Source of the DNA: DATBLE01 sp963841405
Lineage (GTDB): Bacteria; Actinomycetota; Thermoleophilia; Gaiellales; Gaiellaceae
Direction of reading: 5' to 3'
Assembly (NCBI GenBank): GCA_963841405.1
Contig: CAWJCM010000002.1
Coordinates: 1-64,000, forward strand
Length of the DNA stretch: 64,000 nucleotides
Part shown: piece by piece, positions 43,759-50,310 of the stretch
Layout: each line of letters begins with the position of its first letter
Position numbering within the stretch: position 1 is the first letter of the stretch
The notes under the pieces: model-generated
What the model saw: only the letters and a program-made list of their open reading frames with translations
The model's database searches: none
What the model was told of the DNA's origin: nothing
Program-made: the position numbers and the translations under genes

Positions 43759-43878
43759 GAGACTTACTACGGGCAAAAGCAATTCGCAGACCGTCGGCGC
43801 GAGGCTCGTAAGCTTGGGCTACGCGTGGTAGAAGAAGGGCGAGAAGCTCTCGACTTAGATCTAGGAACTGTGCTCTAG
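43759..43878 (+). pseudogene. C-terminal fragment of an unknown element gene
   Basis: Forty codons ending in TAG, reading ETYYGQKQFADRRREARKLG then RVVEEGREALDLDLGTVL, clearly more protein-like than the other frames. Upstream the coding sense moves to another frame (MRLYLELEAIGRSGD), so a shift occurs near 43755. Family not recognised. Confidence 0.35.
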
Positions 43879-43927
43879 AGCGTACGACGAGGCCGAAGCG
43901 TGGGGAAGTGAAGACCAGACGAGATGA

Positions 43928-44016
43928 CCGAGGCGCGGGCGGCGTAGGCGCGACGGGTGGCAGGGGCGCCCCCCGCGAGGGTGCCGCCCCTGCCGGGCGC
44001 GACTACGCCGCCTCGG
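43928..44016. repeat. Large GC-rich imperfect inverted repeat
   Basis: Inner stem GGCAGGGGCG (43959-43968) with CGCCCCTGCC (43985-43994); outer stem GGCGGCGTAG (43938-43947) with CTACGCCGCC (44003-44012); CCGAGG/CCTCGG can extend it. Apical part is CCCCCCGCGAGGGTGC. It is a GC-rich island in falling-GC DNA. Possible roles are replication or transfer origin, terminator, or a folded recombination site. Confidence 0.7.
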
Positions 44017-44873
44017 GATAGCGCGTCGAGTGAGGATTGAAAGAGAACTAGACCTACGCAGAGAGGCCTTGATAAGTACTGAGAAGAGAGAGTAGGCTGA
44101 AGGAGAAGGAGCAGATAGCCGACCAGCACAAGAACAAACACCGCGACGACGATCGCAAGGGAGTCTAGCAAGAGAAAGTGGAAGTAATAAGAGAGAGTAA
44201 TAGTAAGGAAATATTTGTAGATAGGATCTCAGTACCTACGGTATAGCAGGATAAGGTGAGACTTGACATCGGGGTAGAGAGAGATCGTGAAAGTAAGATA
44301 GAGGAAGAAATGGAGAGTCTAGTACAACGCATGATTAAGAGATTATAAGCGGTAATAGAGGATAGAATATGCTACTCCGAGAGAAAGAGAGGCTACTAAA
44401 GCACAGGTCACGAGACTGCTCATCGCGCCTCTCATTCGAAAAGAGGAAGATCATGAAAAAAGAGAAGGATTCGCTAAAAGGAGAACTGCCCTGTCCAGGA
44501 AGTGAGTAGAGAGAGTTCTCGGTAAGTAATACAGAGAAATAAGTAAAGAAACGGAATTAGACGAGAGAGAAGACATAGTTCAGAAAGGTCTTGAAGTAGT
44601 AGAAAATAGATGTGATGTCAAGGTACTAGGAGACGTCGAAGAAATTGAAGTCGAACTAGAGAGGAAGGCCGGCGTGTCTTTGTATCGAAGGATGCTCTTG
44701 GCACGAATGTCGAATAAAGCTTGAGAGGGGTCGGTCGCCGTGAACTTCTTACCTAAGGAGATGTAGTGTTTTTCATTGAGCCGTGTGAGAAAGTAGTATT
44801 TACTTAGTATTGACGCAGCCGATTGATAGGGGCCAGACGAGGTATCTCTAGATGTATAGAAGTCGCAAGAGTC

Positions 44874-45406
44874 TAGAATGAAAGTGTTTGTAGATTTAGG
44901 TTGAATTGTATATGTGGTATGGTTTTATTTTTTAGGAAGGTTTGTTGTTTCGTAGAGAAGAATGAAGAAGGTTAGTAAAGGGATATATTATTTGAGGGTT
45001 AATTTAAGATGAAGATGTTTTTTTTGTGTTTAAATAGTTGTATATTATGTATAGGTAGTTGGTTATTTTTTGTTTAGAATGTAAGAGAAAGTTTTAAAAA
45101 TGGGAATGTAGGAGAGTATTTATAAGAAGAGGATGTGTTTTTTTTTTTTTGTGTGTTTTATTTGTTTCGTGTAATATGAGTTTATTTTTTTGATTTTACC
45201 TTATTATGAATATTTTTTGTGAGGTAGTTGTTTTTATAAGATATGAGAAAGTGGAAGATGTTTATAGGATAGGTATTTTGGAGTATTTTGTCGTATTGAA
45301 TAGAGATTTAGATTTGTTTGTTAGTTGTATTTGTGATTTAGAGAAAGTTGATAAGTAGATGGTTTTGAAGTGATTTTTGGAAGTAGGAGTAGGGTTAGTA
45401 GAGAAA
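44874..45406 (+). other. Cytosine-depleted block
   Basis: Only 5 C in about 530 nt on the + strand (three in CpG) while G stays near a quarter (118 G in 44881-45360 by hand count). Runs of 10 or more T occur. The right edge is sharp: normal C content resumes within 45407-45430. The left side declines stepwise from about 22% C at 43.6 kb through 10-15% at 44.0-44.8 kb. No RNA or repeat structure recognised. Confidence 0.9.
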
Positions 45407-45654
45407 CAGTATTTAGAGCTAGGGTGTGTTAGCGATCGCAAAGACGCTTAGCCACTGCTAGATGAAACTACCTTCGACTATGAAGTCGCGTTTGTAGTAG
45501 CCTTGGTAGCTATTGATCTAGAAATTATAAATCAAAGGAAATTAATAATTGAGAACTAGTCATCGCTTAAGCTGAGTTTCTACCCCTTCTGTAATAGAGT
45601 AATGTTTCTGTTCCTCTTTTATTTCTAAAGCTTTATGATATAACTCTTACATTG

Positions 45655-45790
45655 TAATTTTGTGTATTATTTTTTATTTGTTTGTGTTTTTTTTTTTTTT
45701 GAGTATTTATTTTTTTGTATGTATATATAATGTATTTTTATGTAACTATTTGAATTTTTGTAAATTGATGTGTTTTATCTAATTGTTTTG
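45655..45790 (+). other. Second C-poor, T-rich block
   Basis: About two C in 45661-45780 with T near two thirds, including a long uninterrupted T run. Separated from the first block by about 200 nt of ordinary C content (45420-45610). Confidence 0.75.
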
Positions 45791-45869
45791 ATTTTATTTG
45801 TTTATTATTACGATTAGTTTCTATTGTAACTCGTTTGACATATGATTTGTGTTACGTTATGATGTGTTT

Positions 45870-46084
45870 ATGTTAAGGGAAAAGATTTTTAGTGTCGTTC
45901 TTAACTTCCGAGTAGATGAAGCGTTGTCGAACGAGATAGAACGCATCGCCATGTGTAAGGGGTGTCGGCGAGCGAGTTCGCGTGCTAGCTGCTCGGCTAA
46001 GGAGTGGAGGTACAGAGTCAGGTGGAAGCGAGTTACTTGCTGTTGCCGTACACGCTCGACCGCGATAAGACGTTAGGTGTGTAG
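45870..46084 (+). pseudogene. Ribbon-helix-helix (CopG-like) regulator, broken
   Basis: MLREKIFSVVLNFRVDEALS then NEIERIAMCKG is a typical RHH beta strand and first helix. One base is missing in the G run at 45959-45962; after the shift the frame reads VSASEFAC-stop-LLG-stop-GVEVQSQV and continues YLLLPYTLDRDKTLGV to a stop. The family expects R-Q-L-L at the first stop, so TGC TAG in place of CGC CAG implies two C-to-T changes. In an intact element this would regulate the recombinase beside it. Confidence 0.6.
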
Positions 46085-46168
46085 TCATCGAAGCTGCTGG
46101 AAGCCTACACGAAGAGAGAGCTGCTGGGAGCAGCAGCAAGAGTAGATCGAAACTATGGAGTACCTGCC

Positions 46169-47112
46169 GTGAGGCTCTCGCGCGCTGTCGATATGTGGAT
46201 GGGCGAGCTAGCTCGGGCGGGTCGAACAGAAGGGACGCGGTCGAGCTACGAGCGATACCTCTACAAGCTCATCGACCAGCTAGAGCGGCGCGTACCTGAT
46301 GTCGACGTGCGCGACGTGACGACGAACGACTGTCGCGTTTCCTCGACCGCTGGATCGGTAAGTCGCCGTCGACGGTCTGCATCGATTCATAGCGCGCTGA
46401 ACGGGCTCTTCTCCTGGCTCTACCTGGAAGGCGAGATCGACGCGAATCCGATGGCTCGGATTCGCCCGCCCCCGGCGGCCAAGGCCGGAGGATGTTGACG
46501 TGGTGATCGTGACGCCGGCTGAGGTCGAGAAGATGCTCGCGGCTACCGAGGGTTGGCAGGAGTTCCTCTGCCTCTCGATCCTCGCTTACCTCGGGCCGCG
46601 TCGCAGCTCTGCGAGTCGCCTTCGCTGGCGCGACGTCGATCTTGTCGAGGGCACGATCCGATTCCGCGAGAAGGACAACAAGGTCTCGGTGAAGCCGATG
46701 CCGTACGAGCTGCTTGAAATCCTCCGCGCGGCGTGTGAGTCGAACGAGGTCGACTTGCCGCGCCGACGACTACGTGATCCCGAACCGTCGGCCGGCGAGC
46801 GTGCGACGCGCTGAGCGCTCGGACAAGGTGATCTGGGAGACGGTGCTGCGTGTCGCGGAGCGTGTCGGTGTCCGCTCGACGGTTCACGCCCTGCGTCGGG
46901 CGTTCGCGGTCGAGTTCCTGACGAGCCACCCTGGAGCGATCGAGTCGCTGCAGGCGCTGCTCAATCACTCTCGGATCGATACGACGCAGGTCTACCTACG
47001 CGCACTTAACAAGACGAAGGCGATGGAGGTGGTTCGAGACCTCTCCTGGAGCAGCTCCAGGTTTCAGCGAAGAGAGGCGCATACGGGATTCGAACCCGTG
47101 CCGCCGCCGTGA
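46169..47112 (+). pseudogene. Tyrosine recombinase (integrase), frameshifted
   Basis: GTG start. N-terminal core-binding domain (SRAVDMWMGELARAGRTEG, RSSYERYLYKLIDQLERR), then catalytic domain with Arg in LGPRRSSASRLRWRDVD, Lys in KDNKVSVKP, H-x-x-R in VHALRRAFAVEFL, His in LLNHSRIDTTQ and Tyr in QVYLRA. All catalytic residues survive, but the protein is spread over three frames with shifts near 46335, 46385, 46468 and 46750, several at homopolymers. The last frame runs through the att repeat. Non-functional as written, or the shifts are sequence errors. Confidence 0.85.
47074..47100. repeat. attR: 27-bp repeat inside tRNA-Glu
   Basis: Right copy of the att core, forming the T-arm and acceptor 3' strand of the intact tRNA-Glu gene. 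Identical to 42467-42493. Confidence 0.9.
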
Positions 47113-47147
47113 GAGGGCGGTGTCCTAGGCCACTAGACGAATGCGCC
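47076..47147 (-). tRNA. tRNA-Glu (anticodon CTC)
   Basis: 72 nt. Acceptor GGCGCAT/ATGCGCC, anticodon stem CCGCC/GGCGG closing loop CTCTCAC (anticodon CTC), T-arm ACGGG-TTCGAAT-CCCGT. CCA is not encoded. The 3' end is the integration site of the 4.6 kb element, which restores it exactly. Confidence 0.95.
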
Positions 47148-47179
47148 GGAGCGGCGACCAGTGTAGCGGGCGGCCGCCG

Positions 47180-48448
47180 CTAGGGAGAGGCTGGATCCGG
47201 GCGCGGGCCCGAGTCCGGGTAGCGCTCGGTGACGAAGCACAGGTAGGCGTTGGCCTGCCCCTGGTAGCGGAGGGCGTAGGCACCGAGGTCGCGGAGGCCC
47301 CGCGGCATCCGGCCGAGCACGAGGCCGACGAACCAGCCGAGCACCGACGCGACCAGCATCGCGCCGCCGAGTCCGCCCGCGATCACGAGTGCCGGTAGGG
47401 CGAGGGCTCCGCGGAATCCCGTCACCCAGCGGTTCTGCGCCTCGAGTGGGGGCAGCTCGAGGTCGACCGGGTACGAGCCGGGCCTGCCGACGAAGCCGGG
47501 GAACGGATTGCCGACCAGGAAGAGGAAGGCGTAGACGTGGTTCACGTAGCGCACGTAGCGGGAGAGGAACCGGTGGAACGGGCGCGGCGGGCGGCCCGTG
47601 GCGAGCGCGGCGACCCAGGTCAGCACGGCGACGACGAACGCGACCAGCGACCAGAGCAGGAGCCAGACCAGATGAGGGATCGCGAGCAGCAGCCGGAAGA
47701 AGACGAGCAGCCGCGAGCGGCGCAGGTCGTCCGCCACCGACGCGGACACGGGGTGGGCCGGTGCGGGCTCGACCATCGTGATCGTCTGCGGCGGGCTCTC
47801 CTCGGACGCGGCCGGGGCGCGGGGCCTGACGAAGGCGCTCGGGCTCGCGAACGGATACCGGTCGGTGACTAGGAAGAGGTAGGCCGAGACCTGGGCGCTG
47901 TAGCCGAGGCAGTAGACGAGCAGGTCGCGCAGCCCACGCGGCGCGCGGGCCTGGACGAGCGCCGCCCACCAGACGAGGAAGGCAGCGACGAAAGCGAGAC
48001 CGCCCGCGAAGTAACTGCCCCCGCGCGGGCCGCCCCAGAAGAGCGTGCTTCCGACCATGACCGCGGGAATCGCCAGGAAGAGGCGGAAGAACGTCTTCCA
48101 GCGGTTCTGCTGCTGCGGCGGATCGACCTCCAGGTCGATCGGGTACGTGTCGGCTCCGATCAGGTAGAAGCCCGGGTACGGGTTCGCGGCGATCAGGAAG
48201 TACGCCTCCAGGTGGGTCAGGTAGCGGATGTAGCCGGCGACGAAGTTGTGGATGCCGTCGGGCGTGCGCGTGTTGACCAGCAGGATGAACCAGTCGACGA
48301 AGACGAGCAGCGCCACGACCGTGCCGAGCAGAAATGCCCAGATGTAGTGCGGGATCGCGAGGATCGCCCGGAAGAAGACGGTGAGGCGCGAGCGCGCGAG
48401 GTCGTCGTCGGTGACGAGGATGCGGACGGGATGAGGGGGCGCGCTCAC
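47180..48448 (-). CDS. Membrane protein with two DUF4389-like repeats
   Basis: 422 residues, GTG start. Two homologous halves of about 200 residues, each beginning with a RSRL-VFFR-LLAIPH motif, two membrane helices, a FVAGYIRYLTHLEAY or FLSRYVRYVNHVYAF segment, and a NPYPGF/NPFPGF plus D-YP-DLE-PP strand. This is the DUF4389 pattern, duplicated. Function unknown. The start overlaps the stop of the UPF0104-like gene (GTGA). Confidence 0.82.
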   Translation of the reverse strand: MSAPPHPVRILVTDDDLARSRLTVFFRAILAIPHYIWAFLLGTVVALLVFVDWFILLVNTRTPDGIHNFVAGYIRYLTHLEAYFLIAANPYPGFYLIGADTYPIDLEVDPPQQQNRWKTFFRLFLAIPAVMVGSTLFWGGPRGGSYFAGGLAFVAAFLVWWAALVQARAPRGLRDLLVYCLGYSAQVSAYLFLVTDRYPFASPSAFVRPRAPAASEESPPQTITMVEPAPAHPVSASVADDLRRSRLLVFFRLLLAIPHLVWLLLWSLVAFVVAVLTWVAALATGRPPRPFHRFLSRYVRYVNHVYAFLFLVGNPFPGFVGRPGSYPVDLELPPLEAQNRWVTGFRGALALPALVIAGGLGGAMLVASVLGWFVGLVLGRMPRGLRDLGAYALRYQGQANAYLCFVTERYPDSGPRPDPASP

Positions 48449-49398
48449 GGGCCTCGAGCATACGCGTCTTCCTCGTCCGGAAGGACCCGCTTCCAGCGAA
48501 GCGTTCCGATCATCAGGAAGAGCGCGGCGAAGCCGAGGACGATGTTCTCGATCGTCAGGGCGATGTACATGCCGACACTGAAACTGAGCAGGAGCGTGCC
48601 GGCGACCCCGGTGCCCGCGCGGCCGAAGACGTAGACGAGCAGCCCCTGCTGCGTGCCGACGCCGCCGGGCGTGAACGGCAACAGCGTCGACAGGCTCTGC
48701 ACAACCAGCACGAGCAGCGCGTTGTGGATCGTGGCCGGCACCTGGAACGCCTTCAGGAAGAAGTAGACCGTGGCCAGGCGAAAGATCCACGAGAGCGCCT
48801 GCCAGGTGCAGACCTTGGTCACGAAGGCCCAGCGCGTTCCGAAGATGGCGAAGCCCTGGCGCACGCGCGCCTTGAATTCGCGTGCGCGGCGAATGCCGAT
48901 CACCGCGAACATCGCCAGCACCGCGATCCAGACAGCGGCGATGATCGCCGCCTCGCGCCTGTGCCGCAGCGGCCAGCTCCAGTCGACCTGCGGCAGGTGA
49001 GGCAGGACGTCGAGCCCCGGCAGGACGCCGATCACGAGCGCCCAGGCCAGGATGGCGCCGGCGACGACCATGTCGAACAGGGTTTCGACGATCAGCGTCG
49101 CGCCGAGCGTCGGATACGTCGTTCCGGGGACGCGGTCGTGGACGAGATACAACTTGAGCAGGTCGCCTGCTCGGGCCGGGACGATCGCGTTCACACCGAC
49201 GCCGGACAGGTATGCGCCCGCGATCGTCCGCCGCGGAATCTTCAGCTCCGGGTAGGAGGCGCGGACGATGTTCCGCCACGCCGGCACGCGCGCGAACAGC
49301 CGCAACGCGTGAAACCCGAGGCCGACGGCGAGCGGAATCCAGTGGACGTCCGCGAGATGGTGGAAGAACGTCGCGGCCGCGTCGATGATCCTGCCCAC
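48445..49398 (-). CDS. UPF0104 / lysylphosphatidylglycerol synthase-like flippase-domain membrane protein
   Basis: 317 residues, about eight helices. VNAIVPARAGDLLKLYLV near residue 75 and the C-terminal LLPFTPGGVGTQQGLLVYVF are signatures of the LPG_synthase_TM (UPF0104) family, which includes the flippase half of MprF and hopanoid or glycolipid-related proteins. No synthase domain is present. Leaderless GTG. First of a two-gene operon with the DUF4389 protein; a role in envelope lipid handling is likely. Confidence 0.85.
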   Translation of the reverse strand: MGRIIDAAATFFHHLADVHWIPLAVGLGFHALRLFARVPAWRNIVRASYPELKIPRRTIAGAYLSGVGVNAIVPARAGDLLKLYLVHDRVPGTTYPTLGATLIVETLFDMVVAGAILAWALVIGVLPGLDVLPHLPQVDWSWPLRHRREAAIIAAVWIAVLAMFAVIGIRRAREFKARVRQGFAIFGTRWAFVTKVCTWQALSWIFRLATVYFFLKAFQVPATIHNALLVLVVQSLSTLLPFTPGGVGTQQGLLVYVFGRAGTGVAGTLLLSFSVGMYIALTIENIVLGFAALFLMIGTLRWKRVLPDEEDAYARGP

Positions 49399-49405
49399 GG
49401 TGTTG

Positions 49406-49411
49406 AGGGTA
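49406..49411 (-). promoter_or_regulatory. -10 box TACCCT of the UPF0104-like gene (leaderless)
   Basis: TACCCT on the minus strand, 7 nt before GTG 49398. The rightward gene has its own box 12 bp away. Confidence 0.5.
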
Positions 49412-49422
49412 GCCCGACGCGG

Positions 49423-49428
49423 TAGCGT
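49423..49428 (+). promoter_or_regulatory. -10 box TAGCGT of the 226-aa hypothetical gene (leaderless)
   Basis: TAGCGT ends 8 nt before GTG 49437. The 38-bp gap to the divergent gene holds both promoters side by side. Confidence 0.5.
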
Positions 49429-49436
49429 TCACGCTC

Positions 49437-50117
49437 GTGGCCCAGGACGACTGGCGTGTGACCGTCACCCTCCCGGGGGAGGAGCATTCCGGCAAGCTCG
49501 TCGCCTCGCTCGCCGAGACCGCGGTCGAGGACGACGCCCGCTCCGCGCTCGGCGATCGCGTGGTCGTCGGCGGCGGCGACGACCCCGGCGTCGTCTTCCT
49601 GTACACGGGCTCGCTCGAAGCTGCCCGAGAGGCCGAGAGCGTCGTTCGACGGCTGGTCACCGAGCATGGAATCGAAGCCGACTGCGCGATCCACCGCTGG
49701 CACCCCGAGGAGGAGCGCTGGGAGCCGGCGGAGACGGCGTTGCCGGCAACCGAGGCCCAGCACGAGACCGAGCACGATCGGCTCGAGGAGGACGAGGCGC
49801 AGGAGTCGGAGGAACTCGGCGAGGCACTGTGGGAGGTCCGGATCGAGTTCGAGTCGCACCGCGACGCGGTCGAGATGGCCGACCGGATCGAGTCCGGGGC
49901 CGACGATCTCCTCGCCGGTTACACCGTCTCGGTCGTGCGCCACTGGCGCTACCTGCTGATCGGGGCGGACAACGAGAGTCAGGCGCACGAGATCGCAGAG
50001 GCGATCCGGGACGAGCTGCCGCCCGGCGCCGAGCTGAAGGTCGAACCGAGCGGCGCGCTCGTCTGGCAGGCGGTCAAGCCGAGCCCGTTCGCAGTGCTCG
50101 GCGGTCTCGGGACCTAG
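49437..50117 (+). CDS. Hypothetical protein with two ferredoxin-like halves, 226 aa
   Basis: Leaderless GTG. N-terminal half (WRVTVTLPGEEHSGKLVASL, VVFLYTGSLEAAREAESVVR) and C-terminal half (WEVRIEFESHRDAVEMADRI, WRYLLIGADNESQAHEIAEA) both look like beta-alpha-beta repeats of about 85 residues, joined by a very acidic linker. No family recognised. A duplicated ACT- or DUF-like fold is possible. The stop shares CTAG with the small convergent gene. Confidence 0.65.
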   Translation: MAQDDWRVTVTLPGEEHSGKLVASLAETAVEDDARSALGDRVVVGGGDDPGVVFLYTGSLEAAREAESVVRRLVTEHGIEADCAIHRWHPEEERWEPAETALPATEAQHETEHDRLEEDEAQESEELGEALWEVRIEFESHRDAVEMADRIESGADDLLAGYTVSVVRHWRYLLIGADNESQAHEIAEAIRDELPPGAELKVEPSGALVWQAVKPSPFAVLGGLGT

Positions 50118-50260
50118 CCGAGCCGCCGCAGTCCACGGAAGGGCCTGACGACGACCGTTCCGTCCTGGCGGCGGACGAGGACGTTGCGCGGGCCCTCGCC
50201 CTGCCAGCGCACGAGCACGACGACGGGGCGGCCCTGCTCCAGATACGTCCGCCCGACCAC
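50114..50260 (-). CDS. Small beta-rich hypothetical protein, 48 aa
   Basis: Leaderless GTG, 7 nt after TACCCT (50268-50273 on the minus strand). Reads VVGRTYLEQGRPVVVLVRWQ, then GPRNVLVRRQDGTVVVRPF and RGLRRLG, a regular strand-turn-strand pattern. The stop uses the same CTAG as the neighbour. Too short for most gene finders, but promoter spacing, composition and stop sharing all fit this genome's habits. Function unknown. Confidence 0.55.
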   Translation of the reverse strand: MVGRTYLEQGRPVVVLVRWQGEGPRNVLVRRQDGTVVVRPFRGLRRLG

Positions 50261-50310
50261 GTTCGGGAGGGTAGTGACGGGAACCGCAGTTCCGGGAAGA
50301 CCGGATCGTC

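Larger units (their letters stand above)
42467..47100. mobile_element. 4.6 kb integrated element in the 3' end of tRNA-Glu(CTC)
   Basis: Bounded by perfect 27-bp direct repeats (42467-42493 and 47074-47100) corresponding to the T-arm and 3' acceptor strand of tRNA-Glu. The intact tRNA is at the right end, with a tyrosine recombinase beside it pointing at the repeat, the classic arrangement for tRNA-targeted integration. Other content: a tRNA-like sequence at the left end, a 21-bp repeat array, broken frames, a large hairpin, a C-depleted block and a broken RHH gene. No intact gene was found in it. Confidence 0.85.

Noticed and set aside
43875..44171. Minus-strand frame starting with a strong hydrophobic helix (MLDSLAIVVAVFVLVLVGYL)
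   Set aside because: Only the first 20-25 residues look like protein; the rest is the translated GC-rich hairpin. No start signal. A decayed fragment is possible.
44874..45406. Bisulfite-like conversion with CpG protection
   Set aside because: Three of five C are in CpG, but a formerly GC-rich sequence with protected CpG would keep far more CG than three in 530 nt.
42661..45556. Stop-codon reassignment (TAG/TAA as Gln) in the element
   Set aside because: TGA, TAG and TAA all occur at plausible Arg/Gln positions and true 1-nt frameshifts are present as well; no suppressor tRNA with a matching anticodon could be folded. Mutation or error explains more.
44041..45850. Diversity-generating retroelement
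   Set aside because: The loss is of C, not A-specific variation, and there is no reverse transcriptase or template/variable repeat pair.
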